A program made the position numbers and the translations under genes. From contig NZ_JAAGLV010000012.1 in NCBI RefSeq assembly GCF_010548305.1, positions 124,001-188,000 of the forward strand: a stretch of DNA of 64,000 bases, read 5' to 3'. This document shows, one piece after another, positions 52,402 to 60,122 of this stretch; the first letter of the stretch is position 1, and the number at the start of each line of letters is the position of its first letter. Under the pieces are notes generated by a model. The model saw nothing but the letters and a program-made list of their open reading frames with translations. It ran no database searches and had not been told where the DNA came from. This stretch comes from Streptomyces sp. SID13031 (GTDB lineage: Bacteria; Actinomycetota; Actinomycetes; Propionibacteriales; Kribbellaceae).

Positions 52402-53331
52402 TCAATCCAGACCACTGTGCAACCGGACTTGCGTCCCGGCGCTGCCGGACCTGAGCTGGACCAGGTCGCAGAGCTGGTTCGCCAGCCAGACGCCGCGTCC
52501 GCCGAGCCCGTCGGTCGGTGGCCGGAGCCGCCCGACCAGCACGTCCTTGATCCGGCCGCTGTCCGCGACGTCGAGGACCAGCGTGCGGTCCTGCGCCCAG
52601 AGCGACAACGTGCCCCGGCCGCCGCCGAACCGGACGCTGTTCGTGCAGATCTCGTGCAACGCCAGCGCCAGATCGTCCACCCGGTCGGCCGGCAATCCAT
52701 GGGATCGCGCCCAGTCAGCGGCCCATCGGCGTACTGCGGTCAGCTCGTTCAGCCCGAACTCACGTCGCTCAGCCTTCTCCGGTACTGCGGGCAGCGGCGA
52801 CCCGAAGAGCCTCAGAGCAGCCTCGGCCGCGGGGTGCTCGCAAGCCGTGACCGGGTGGGTCTCGACCGGATCGAGGTCGGGCGAGAGCACCGTCGCGGAG
52901 TACAGGCAGCGGAGCCGGAACGGGCCGGAGCGCTCGAAAGCCACATTGAGCAAGGCCTCGTGGAGCTTGGCCTCCGCGTACTCCGCCTCGTTCCGTCCCG
53001 GGTACGCCGGTTCGCCGAGCGCGCGGATCGGGCGGCCGCGGTACTGGCTCAGCACGTCGGCCCACAGCGAGATGATCCGGGCCGGGTTGCGGCCGGCAAC
53101 GGTGATGTCGATGAAGGCGATCTGCTCGGCGAGGTCGCCGAGTTCCCTGCGGAGCAAGGAGAAGCGCGCTGCCGGCAGGGCGGCCAGCACTACCTCGCCC
53201 GCGATCAGGCCGTCGCGAAGGAACGGAGCTGCTCGGCGCACGAACTCATCGTCATCGGCATAGACGAAGGCATCGTGCTGGAAACCGGCGGGACCACCGT
53301 TCACTGCGTCAGGGGCGCTGTCGATCAGCAC
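52402..53331 (-). CDS. MEDS-domain/HATPase anti-sigma-type regulatory kinase
   Basis: Residues about 15-175 match the MEDS sensory domain (HDAFVYADDDEFVRRAAPFL, GRPIRALGEPAYPGRNEAEY). Residues about 200-309 form a GHKL ATPase domain like RsbW-type kinases (LALALHEICTNSVRFGGG as N-box, VADSGR, GLGGRGVWLANQLCD). It may phosphorylate or release a STAS partner; the only STAS protein seen is at 7836-8144. No sigma factor gene is adjacent. Confidence 0.88.
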   Translation of the reverse strand: MLIDSAPDAVNGGPAGFQHDAFVYADDDEFVRRAAPFLRDGLIAGEVVLAALPAARFSLLRRELGDLAEQIAFIDITVAGRNPARIISLWADVLSQYRGRPIRALGEPAYPGRNEAEYAEAKLHEALLNVAFERSGPFRLRCLYSATVLSPDLDPVETHPVTACEHPAAEAALRLFGSPLPAVPEKAERREFGLNELTAVRRWAADWARSHGLPADRVDDLALALHEICTNSVRFGGGRGTLSLWAQDRTLVLDVADSGRIKDVLVGRLRPPTDGLGGRGVWLANQLCDLVQLRSGSAGTQVRLHSGLD

Positions 53332-53415
53332 CCGCTCAGAGTAGTCCCGAATCGGGGCCGTGGCGCTGTGACGTGCGGGTCGTCACCCTCGGTCGAGAGT
53401 GGTGACTCGCGGCGC

Positions 53416-53850
53416 TCAGGCGGCCGGCTCGACCAGCTCGATCAGTACGCCGCCGGTGGAGCGCGGGTGCAGGAAGTTGACCCGCGATCCCGCAGTACCG
53501 CGGCGCGGCTGGTCGTACAGGAGGACGGCGCCGCGTTCGCGCAGGGTGGCCGAGACGGCGTCGAGGTCGCGGACGCGGTAGGCGATCTGCTGGATGCCGG
53601 GGCCGCGCTGGGTCAGGAAGCGCGCGATCGGCGAGTCGTCCGACAGCGGCGCGAGCAGCTGGATCGAGGAGCCGCTGTCGCCGACCGAGAGCATCGCCTC
53701 GCGGACGCCCTGGTCCTCATTGATCTCCTCGTGCGCCACGGTCATGCCGAACGTCTCGGCGTAGAACCGGACCGCCTCGTCGAAGTCCGCGACGGCGATG
53801 CCGACGTGGTCGATCGCCTCGAAGAGGGTCTGGGTGCTGGTGACGTCCAT
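53416..53850 (-). CDS. mce: Methylmalonyl-CoA epimerase
   Basis: The 144-aa VOC-fold protein has IDHVGIAVADFDEAVRFYAE, NEDQGVREAMLSVGDSGSSI, LLYDQPRRGTAGSRVNFLHP and GVLIELVEP, the epimerase pattern. The metal-binding His of the family's G-x-H-H-x-A-F segment reads GIQQIAYRV here. It interconverts (2S)- and (2R)-methylmalonyl-CoA (and ethylmalonyl-CoA in this pathway). It is divergent from the acetyl-CoA acetyltransferase gene with a 94-bp gap. Confidence 0.92.
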   Translation of the reverse strand: MDVTSTQTLFEAIDHVGIAVADFDEAVRFYAETFGMTVAHEEINEDQGVREAMLSVGDSGSSIQLLAPLSDDSPIARFLTQRGPGIQQIAYRVRDLDAVSATLRERGAVLLYDQPRRGTAGSRVNFLHPRSTGGVLIELVEPAA

Positions 53851-53944
53851 AACCCCAGATTGGCCTAGTTCGGGCGCGGTTTCCAACTGAGTGTGACCCG
53901 ATCGACAGCTCCGTACCAGTGTGCTCGCAGGTATCGTGGCAAAC

Positions 53945-55162
53945 ATGTCTGACACCACTCGCAGCTCGCGGAACACCACTGTCATAGTCGCCGGCGCGCG
54001 GACGCCGATCGGACGGCTGCTGGGTGGCCTGAAAGGCTTCACCGGCGCCGACCTCGGTGGCTTCGCGATCAAGGGCGCACTGGCCAAGGCCGGCGTCGCG
54101 CCGGAGCAGGTCGAGTACGTGATCATGGGTCAGGTGCTGCAGGCCGGCGCCGGCCAGATCGCCGCTCGCCAGGCCGCGGCCAAGGGTGGCATCCCGATGA
54201 CGGTGCCGGCGATCACGATCAACAAGGTCTGCCTGTCCGGCCTGAACGCGATCGCGATGGCCGACCAGCTGATCCGCGCCGGCGAGTACGACGTGGTGGT
54301 GGCCGGCGGGATGGAGTCGATGACGAACTCGCCGCACCTGCTGCCGAAGTCGCGCGAGGGCTTCAAGTACGGCGACACGACGCTGGTCGACTCGATGGCG
54401 TTCGACGGACTGTGGGACGCCTTCACCGACCAGGCGATGGGCGCGCTGACCGACCAGGCCAACGAGTCCGGGCTGAAGCTGACCCGCGAGGAGCAGGACC
54501 AGTTCAGCGCGCGGTCACACCAGCTGGCCGCGGAGAGCTGGAAGAACGGGATCTTCGCCGACGAGGTCGTGCCGGTCGAGGTGCCGCAGCGCAAGGGTGA
54601 CCCGATCGTCTTCGACACCGACGAAGGTGTCCGGGCTGACACGTCCGCCGAGTCGCTGGCTCGGTTGCGGCCGGCCTTCGGCAAGGACGGCACGATCACC
54701 GCCGGCTCGGCTTCGCAGATCTCCGACGGCGGTTGTGCCGTCGTCGTGATGAGCAAAGCGAAGGCCGAGGAGCTCGGACTGACCTGGCTCGCCGAGATCG
54801 GCGCGCACGGCTCGGTCGCCGGACCGGACTCGTCGCTGCAGAGCCAGCCGGCCAACGCGATCGTCAAGGCCTGCGCGAAGGAAGGCATCGAGCCCGGCGC
54901 ACTGGACCTGATCGAGATCAACGAGGCCTTCGCCGCCGTCGGGATCGCCAGCGCCCGCGAGCTGAACACCGACCTCGACAAGGTCAACGTCAACGGCGGC
55001 GCCATCGCCCTCGGCCACCCGATCGGCATGTCCGGCGCCCGCCTCGTCCTCCACCTCGCCCTCGAGCTCCAACGCCGAGGCGGCGGCACCGGCGCCGCAG
55101 CCCTCTGCGGCGGCGGCGGCCAAGGCGACGCCCTAATCATCCGAGTCCCCCAACAAAGCTGA
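53945..55162 (+). CDS. Acetyl-CoA C-acetyltransferase (thiolase)
   Basis: The 405-aa protein shows acyl-enzyme Cys96 ([15 protein letters not shown]), NEAFAAV, the catalytic His in [16 protein letters not shown] and second Cys in [10 protein letters not shown]. It condenses two acetyl-CoA to acetoacetyl-CoA, the entry to the ethylmalonyl-CoA pathway, or runs in reverse. ATG 53945 is chosen. It is followed by a 279-bp gap with two strong hairpins before meaB. Confidence 0.94.
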   Translation: MSDTTRSSRNTTVIVAGARTPIGRLLGGLKGFTGADLGGFAIKGALAKAGVAPEQVEYVIMGQVLQAGAGQIAARQAAAKGGIPMTVPAITINKVCLSGLNAIAMADQLIRAGEYDVVVAGGMESMTNSPHLLPKSREGFKYGDTTLVDSMAFDGLWDAFTDQAMGALTDQANESGLKLTREEQDQFSARSHQLAAESWKNGIFADEVVPVEVPQRKGDPIVFDTDEGVRADTSAESLARLRPAFGKDGTITAGSASQISDGGCAVVVMSKAKAEELGLTWLAEIGAHGSVAGPDSSLQSQPANAIVKACAKEGIEPGALDLIEINEAFAAVGIASARELNTDLDKVNVNGGAIALGHPIGMSGARLVLHLALELQRRGGGTGAAALCGGGGQGDALIIRVPQQS

Positions 55163-55182
55163 CCCGCACCCACAGCAACGCC

Positions 55183-55247
55183 CCCACTTTGTGCACCCAC
55201 CATTCACTTCAACCCTGTATCGGTGACCACCCGGTGCACAAAGTGGG
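55183..55247. terminator. 15-bp inverted repeat after the thiolase gene
   Basis: CCCACTTTGTGCACC (55183-55197) is the exact reverse complement of 55233-55247, with a 35-nt loop, 20 bp beyond the thiolase stop. The long loop is unusual for a simple terminator and an operator is also possible. Confidence 0.5.
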
Positions 55248-55341
55248 CACGCAGCCGCACCACGCGCCGCGCACCCGCGCCACGTACGGCGCTGCATGCG
55301 CCACAAGCACAGTCCGCTTCTCCGCCACCCCGTTCCTTGCA

Positions 55342-55375
55342 CCCGCACCGCGCCCCCGCAGGGGCGCGGTGCGGG
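55342..55375. terminator. Strong GC hairpin ahead of meaB
   Basis: A perfect 15-bp stem (CCCGCACCGCGCCCC at 55342-55356 with 55361-55375) closes a CGCA tetraloop, 66 bp upstream of the meaB start. It may end the thiolase transcript or attenuate read-through into meaB. Confidence 0.6.
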
Positions 55376-55441
55376 GGACTGGGGACCAGCCAGCGGTAGC
55401 GTGGCCGACTAGTAGCCATCCCCGAGCTGACAGAGATACCG

Positions 55442-56398
55442 ATGCCCCGACGGACTGCCCCGGTTGCCGAGTTGGTCGAGCGCGCCCGGGGTGGGGACGC
55501 CAGGGCGGTGGCGCGGCTCATCTCGTTGGTAGAGGACGAGTCACCGTTGCTACGTGAGGTGATGGCAGCCCTCGCACCCCATGCCGGCCAGTCGCACATC
55601 ATCGGGATCACCGGCTCGCCAGGGGTCGGCAAATCGACATCGACCTCGGCGCTCGTCTCGGCGTACCGGGCGACCGGGAAGCGGGTCGGAGTACTGGCTG
55701 TCGATCCGTCGTCGCCGTTCTCCGGCGGCGCACTGCTCGGCGACCGAGTGCGGATGCAGGACCACGCGACCGACCCCGGCGTCTTCATCCGCTCGATGGC
55801 CTCTCGCGGCCACCTGGGCGGCCTGTCGTGGACGACACCCCAGGCGCTCCGGGTGCTCGACGCGGCCGGCTTCGACGTCGTACTGGTGGAGACCGTCGGC
55901 GTGGGCCAGTCCGAGGTCGAGATCGCCGGTATGGCCGACACGACGATGGTGCTGCTCGCCCCGGGGATGGGTGACGGGATCCAGGCCGCCAAGGCGGGCA
56001 TCCTCGAGGTCGGCGACATCTACGTCGTCAACAAGGCCGACCGCGACGGCGTCCAGAACGTCACCCGCGACCTGCGCTCGATGCTCGCGCTGGCCGACCG
56101 CGCCCCGGACGCCTGGGTGCCGCCGATCCTGAAAACAGTTGCCTCCCGCAACGAAGGCATCGACGAGGTGGTCACCGCGATCGAGGACCGGCTGACCTGG
56201 ATGCGCGGCAACGGCGTACTGACCGAGCGCCGCCGCAGCCGGGCCCGCGACGAGATCGAGGCGATCGCGATGACGGCACTGCGCTCGCGGTTCGCGCATC
56301 TGCACGGCGACGCGCGACTCGACGTACTCGCCGCGAAGGTCGCCGACGGAAGAACCGACCCGTACTCCGCGGCCGACGAACTGATCGACGCGCTCTGA
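55442..56398 (+). CDS. meaB: Methylmalonyl-CoA mutase-associated GTPase MeaB
   Basis: The 318-aa G3E-type GTPase has Walker A GSPGVGKST (58-66), VLAVDPSSPFSGGALLGDRV with the switch Asp, DVVLVETVGVGQSEVEIAGM and NKAD. It loads cobalamin into and protects B12-dependent acyl-CoA mutases. Clients in this window are the mutases at 9836-11845 and 61593-63266, neither adjacent. It follows the thiolase on the same strand after a hairpin-rich gap. Confidence 0.96.
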   Translation: MPRRTAPVAELVERARGGDARAVARLISLVEDESPLLREVMAALAPHAGQSHIIGITGSPGVGKSTSTSALVSAYRATGKRVGVLAVDPSSPFSGGALLGDRVRMQDHATDPGVFIRSMASRGHLGGLSWTTPQALRVLDAAGFDVVLVETVGVGQSEVEIAGMADTTMVLLAPGMGDGIQAAKAGILEVGDIYVVNKADRDGVQNVTRDLRSMLALADRAPDAWVPPILKTVASRNEGIDEVVTAIEDRLTWMRGNGVLTERRRSRARDEIEAIAMTALRSRFAHLHGDARLDVLAAKVADGRTDPYSAADELIDAL

Positions 56399-56741
56399 TC
56401 GACGAGCCCTGACCGCCGAGCCTGACCGCCAGGCCCTGACCGATTGGCTCCGATCGGCTCTTGTCCAGTTGGTGAGCAGGATCACTCGGTCGGCGCACTG
56501 ACACACTTGGCGACTCTCTGTCACATCCGAATACGGGCAAGTAACCGACGAATCCGCCCTTCTGCACTACCTTCGTCTCACGGCGGCGCGCCGGTGGGTG
56601 CCATGCCCCCTGATCCGTTACAGAATGGACCTTGAAGCTGGTGGGCATTGTGCGGTGGGCTGTGTTCAGTCAGTGACAGTTGGTGACTATCCGTGATACA
56701 AACACAGTCGACCGAGTTGGTTGCGAACGAGGAGTGGTGAC
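56399..56741. other. 343-bp intergenic region upstream of the small membrane protein
   Basis: The left part holds three CCTGACCG words in tandem array (about 56410-56446) and a CCGATTGGCTCCGATCGG-like short hairpin. I see no open frame with coding bias. The right part presumably carries the promoter of the 52-aa protein. Confidence 0.45.
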
Positions 56742-56900
56742 ATGCCGAAGAAGCTGCTGATCTGGCTGGTCATCGCCTTTGCGGCGTTCTATCTGTTCAC
56801 ACAGCCGGAGAACGCCGCAGATGCCGTAGGAGGTGCGTTCTCGGCCGTCGGCGATGCGTTCGGGAGCGTGATCACGTTCCTGTCCGCCCTGTTCAACTGA
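56742..56900 (+). CDS. Small membrane protein, 52 aa
   Basis: ATG 56742 follows GAGGAG at a 7-nt spacing. The peptide begins MPKKLLIWLVIAFAAFYLFT, a basic start and one transmembrane helix. A Gly/Ala-rich amphipathic stretch follows (ENAADAVGGAFSAVGDAFGS), then a hydrophobic end VITFLSALFN. A clean terminator-like hairpin follows its stop by 8 bp. This strongly suggests a real, separately transcribed small gene of unknown role. Confidence 0.8.
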   Translation: MPKKLLIWLVIAFAAFYLFTQPENAADAVGGAFSAVGDAFGSVITFLSALFN

Positions 56901-56907
56901 TCCTTCG

Positions 56908-56948
56908 GCCAAGTGTCCCGTTACGAGCATTCGTGCGGGACACTTGGC
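56908..56948 (+). terminator. Hairpin terminator after the small membrane protein gene
   Basis: A 13-bp perfect stem (56908-56920, 56936-56948) encloses a loop that can itself pair ACGA with TCGT. It lies 8 bp after the stop codon. Confidence 0.75.
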
Positions 56949-57007
56949 TGTAGCGACGCAGGTGAGGGCCGTCAGGCCGACAGCGGGGTGGACAGGGGAG
57001 TGAGTGG

Positions 57008-57736
57008 ATGGCCGGAATAGGCCTCTTCAGGATCTTCGATCCCAAGGTGAGGCGCCACCTGATCTCGGACGAGGGCGAGGTTGTCATCGACGAGGTGCGG
57101 CACCACTGGGTGGTGTTCACCGTGCCGATGCTCGAGGTCGTGCTCGCGACCGCGCTGCTGGTGGCGATGCTCTGGTTGTCGATCACCGGCGCCGGTGTGT
57201 TACTGGTGATCGTGCTGGTGCTTCTCGGGCACGCGTTCTGGCAGTTCCTGACCGAGCATCGTGACCGCTTCGTGGTCACCAACATGCGCGTGATGCGGAT
57301 CCGCGGCGTCTTCTCGCAGACCGTCGCGACCACCCCGATCGCGCGAATCCTCGACATCACCCTGCAGAAGCCGATCATCGGCCGGATGTTCGGCTACGGC
57401 CACTTCGTCTTCGAGTCCGCCGCGCAGGACCAGGGCTTCCGCGAGATCAAGTACGTGAGCCGTCCCGACGACCGCGACCTGACGATCCAGCGAGTCATCC
57501 AGCGCACCGGCCTGCGAGCCTCCGCCAGCGTCGACGTCGTCCAGGGAGACGACGACGATTCCGACGACGACGGTACCGGCCCGATCGGGATGAACTCCGC
57601 CGCCGAGGTGACCACGACAACCACCACCACGGCCCCCAGCCACCACGCCACCTCCACCCGGGTCGCCGGCAACTCCAGCAAATCGATCTTCAACTCAGAA
57701 CGAGCCAACTGGACCGACGACCTAGACCACGACTAG
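57008..57736 (+). CDS. PH domain-containing membrane protein (bPH2, YdbS-like)
   Basis: The 242-aa protein has two transmembrane helices (WVVFTVPMLEVVLATALLVA; LLVIVLVLLGHAFWQFL). A bacterial PH domain follows (RFVVTNMRVMRIRGVFSQTV, ARILDITLQKPIIGRMFGYG, GHFVFESAAQDQGFREI). An acidic/Thr-rich C-terminal tail (QGDDDDSDDDGTG; TTTTTTT) is likely disordered. Function is unknown; related proteins sit at the cell membrane. Confidence 0.9.
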   Translation: MAGIGLFRIFDPKVRRHLISDEGEVVIDEVRHHWVVFTVPMLEVVLATALLVAMLWLSITGAGVLLVIVLVLLGHAFWQFLTEHRDRFVVTNMRVMRIRGVFSQTVATTPIARILDITLQKPIIGRMFGYGHFVFESAAQDQGFREIKYVSRPDDRDLTIQRVIQRTGLRASASVDVVQGDDDDSDDDGTGPIGMNSAAEVTTTTTTTAPSHHATSTRVAGNSSKSIFNSERANWTDDLDHD

Positions 57737-57969
57737 CCGGTACTACGCCCGCCTCGCACCTCCCGTGATGGCGCTCGGCCTCTCGCGCCCGACTGGCCCC
57801 CTGCTGTACCGCGGCCCATCGCGCATCTCCTCCGTCGACGGCCCAGCTACCCGTCCGCGTGCCGATCGAGAAAGATGGCGCCGGCCGTAACCGGTCAGGA
57901 ATCGAGAAGCGTGGGGGAATCGGTGGAATTAGGTTTGTGGGTAAGGAGAAACCCACTAGTTCGGGAGTG

Positions 57970-58320
57970 ATGATGAGCGCTACTCAGGGAATCAAGACCG
58001 TGTTGCATCCGGTGTCGGACCTGGTGAAGGCGACGGAGTTGTACGCCGCTTTGCTGGGGATTCGGCCGCAGGTTGAGTCGGCGTATTACGTGGGGTTCGA
58101 GACGGCGGGGCAGCAGATCGGGTTGGTGCCGAAAGGCTCGCAGAGTCCGGAGGGGCCGTTGGCCTACTGGCACGTGGACGACATCGAGGCGAAGCTGGCC
58201 GAGGTGACGGCGGCGGGGGCGACGGTGAAGGACGCGCCGAAGGATGTCGGTGGTGGGCGGTTGGTTGCTGAGTTCACCGATCAAGACGGCAACGTGCTGG
58301 GGCTGGTTCAGGACAAGTGA
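57970..58320 (+). CDS. VOC family (glyoxalase-like) protein
   Basis: The 116-aa protein has one glyoxalase fold of two beta-alpha-beta-beta-beta units: GIKTVLHPVSDLVKATELYA, then LAYWHVDDIEAKLAEVTAAG and VAEFTDQDGNVLGLVQD with the terminal D/E metal-ligand region. Adjacent ATG codons at 57970 and 57973 follow GGGAG; the first is given. It may bind a small metal-coordinated substrate or toxin. Confidence 0.85.
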   Translation: MMSATQGIKTVLHPVSDLVKATELYAALLGIRPQVESAYYVGFETAGQQIGLVPKGSQSPEGPLAYWHVDDIEAKLAEVTAAGATVKDAPKDVGGGRLVAEFTDQDGNVLGLVQDK

Positions 58321-58338
58321 TCCCTAAGATCTCGCCCC

Positions 58339-59145
58339 ATGGAACAGGGTGAGATCGACGCGGGGATCCAGCACTACTACTCGAATGTCTTCGATGAGGA
58401 TGCGCGGCTGACTACTCGTTCTGCGCAGAGTGCGCTCGAGTTCATCCGGGTGCAGGAGTTGGTCGGCGACAGGATCGGGGCCGGGTCCAAGGTGGTCGAC
58501 ATCGGCGGGGCGACGGGGATCCACGCCGCACCGCTGGCGGCCGCGGGACACGAGGTGACGCTCGTCGATCCGGTCGAGGAGCAAGTGGCGAAGGCCCAAC
58601 GCCACGGGACTTTTCCAGCAGAGGTCGGGGACGCCCGGCAGTTGCGGTTCGCCGATGACAGCTTCGATGTGGCGTTGCTCTTCGGCCCGCTGTACCACCT
58701 ACGGACACCAGAGGATCGCCTCAAGGCACTCCGGGAGGCGGCGCGCGTCGTCGTACCGGGTGGCTGGGTGTTCGCCGCAGCGATCCCACGCTTCATCCAC
58801 CACGCAGCCGTCAGCCTGGGCCGGGAGGCACCAAACCCGTACCCGGCCGCGTGGATCGAGCTGCTCGAATCCGGCACGCCCATCCCCGGAGGCCGTTTCC
58901 CCGCCGGCCACCTCCACACGGCCGAGGAACTCCAGACCGAACTCACCACCGCCGGCCTCACCGCCATCGAACTCCACGCCATCGAAGGCCCCGCCGGCTT
59001 CGCGCTGGAACAACTCCCCAGCGACGAAGACCTACTCCAAGCAGCCCTAACCCTGGTACGACGAACCGGCCACCTCAAAGCCATCCGCGACCTGACCACC
59101 CACCTAATGGCCATCGGCCGCACCCCGTCCCCCACAACCCCATAA
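58339..59145 (+). CDS. Class I SAM-dependent methyltransferase
   Basis: The 268-aa protein shows motif I KVVDIGGATGIHAAPLAAAG (about residues 51-70), VTLVDPVEEQV, FDVALLFGPLYHL and REAARVVVPGGWVFAAAI. The C-terminal 60 residues become Thr/Pro-rich toward the adjacent C-rich repeat region. Substrate unknown. It is 18 bp downstream of the VOC gene and probably co-transcribed. Confidence 0.88.
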   Translation: MEQGEIDAGIQHYYSNVFDEDARLTTRSAQSALEFIRVQELVGDRIGAGSKVVDIGGATGIHAAPLAAAGHEVTLVDPVEEQVAKAQRHGTFPAEVGDARQLRFADDSFDVALLFGPLYHLRTPEDRLKALREAARVVVPGGWVFAAAIPRFIHHAAVSLGREAPNPYPAAWIELLESGTPIPGGRFPAGHLHTAEELQTELTTAGLTAIELHAIEGPAGFALEQLPSDEDLLQAALTLVRRTGHLKAIRDLTTHLMAIGRTPSPTTP

Positions 59146-59209
59146 CCCTTTTCCATACGTCGACCACCCGCCCCAGCCACCCAACCCGCCCCCACATCGA
59201 GCACCTCAC

Positions 59210-59275
59210 CAACCACCGCCCGCCAACCACCGCCGCCAACCACCGCCGCCAACCGCCGCCTGCCAACCGCCGCCT
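59210..59275 (+). repeat. C-rich tandem repeat
   Basis: About four to five units of GCCAACCACCGCC and its variant GCCAACCGCCGCCT run head to tail (clear units at 59222-59234, 59235-59247, 59248-59261, 59262-59275). It marks the left border of the repeat block. Confidence 0.75.
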
Positions 59276-59290
59276 CCCTCCCTCCCGCTT

Positions 59291-59373
59291 CTCGGGGGTT
59301 AACCCCTCAGAAGCTGGGTTGCCCCATGAGAATCCGGCTGGGCAACCCGCACTCTGAGGGGTTAACCCCCGAG
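59291..59373 (+). repeat. 83-bp palindromic element, copy 1
   Basis: Perfect 21-bp outer arms (59291-59311, 59353-59373, containing GGGGTTAACCCC) and perfect 9-bp inner arms (GGGTTGCCC 59316-59324, GGGCAACCC 59340-59348). 56 consecutive bases (59295-59350) are identical to 59982-60037. Confidence 0.88.
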
Positions 59374-59388
59374 ACGGCGGGTCAAGGT

Positions 59389-59962
59389 GAGCGTCGCGCT
59401 GTCAAGAAGGTCGGCCGGTGACACGCAGCGGCCGTACGGACCGGTCCGCAGCGTGATGGCTGGCTGCTGCCAAGTTGCTGGTCGTCGAAGGTGCGGTCGG
59501 CCGAGGCGTCTAGTGCTTCAGCGGGGGTTCGTGGTGGTGGGCGGCGGGCGCGGACGGCCACCACTCACCAACCTGCTGTTTCCGTCCGGGAGCGGGCCTG
59601 CGCACGGTGGGCTGGGTGTGATCAGGTGAGGTTGGTGAGTGGTGGCGGTCCGGCGTATCGCGTCGACCGCACGCTGAACATCACGAACTCCGGCGGTAGC
59701 ACTAGAGACGCTGGGGCAGGGCTGTGGAAGGCGCAGGCGTGGACAGCGTGGTGCTCATTAACCGGTCCGGGGAGGATTTTCGCTGGCGCCCGGGGTGTGC
59801 GCCCGGGGCGGATTTTCCCCCGGATCAGAACACACCCCGGATCGGGGGTGAAAGTCTCCCCGGTCGCTGTTCCTCACGGCGCTGTCGCGCGGCTGGCAGT
59901 TCGTCGGCGGCCAGTGGTCGGAGAGGGCGTCATTGGCCGACCTTCTTGACAGCGTGACGCTC
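59389..59962. repeat. 574-bp segment with 28-bp inverted ends (possible non-autonomous element)
   Basis: The ends 59389-59416 and 59935-59962 are inverted repeats with 27 of 28 matches. No target-site duplication is obvious. Inside are further inverted pairs (59551-59574/59629-59652; CCGGGGTGTG 59790-59799 with 59831-59840; CCGGGGAG 59767-59774 with 59856-59863). Open frames inside lack protein-like composition. It could be a small mobile element or a structured RNA. Confidence 0.6.
59551..59652. repeat. 24-bp inverted repeat pair inside the 574-bp segment
   Basis: 59551-59574 and 59629-59652 match as inverted arms at 23 of 24 positions (core GCCACCACTCACCAACCT) with a 54-nt loop. Confidence 0.8.
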
Positions 59963-59981
59963 GGCTTAGCTAACCGACATT

Positions 59982-60056
59982 GGGGTTAACCCCTCAGAAG
60001 CTGGGTTGCCCCATGAGAATCCGGCTGGGCAACCCGCCAGCTGAGGGGTTAACCCC
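59982..60056 (+). repeat. Palindromic element, copy 2
   Basis: Direct-orientation copy of 59291-59373: 16-bp perfect outer arms (59982-59997, 60041-60056) and the same 9-bp inner arms (60003-60011, 60027-60035). It differs from copy 1 by three bases in the centre-right and in its flanks, with no length change. Confidence 0.88.
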
Positions 60057-60068
60057 TGAGACGTCGCC

Positions 60069-60122
60069 GGGGTGGGGACAGGCGGGGTGGGGACAGGCGG
60101 GGTGGGGGCAGGTGGGGTGGGG
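60069..60122 (+). repeat. G-rich tandem repeat, G-quadruplex-capable
   Basis: About 3.6 units of a 15-bp repeat GGGGTGGGGACAGGC run from 60069 to the stop codon of the leftward MDMPI gene. The runs of four or more G on the plus strand satisfy the G-quadruplex pattern. Confidence 0.8.

Noticed and set aside
59491-59949. 152-codon rightward frame in the repeat block
   Set aside because: The translation is Arg/Gly-rich and interrupted by the inverted-repeat arms, so it is unlikely to be a protein.
59210-60122. CRISPR array
   Set aside because: Repeats are adjacent tandem units or two long palindromes, without regular repeat-spacer alternation or cas genes.
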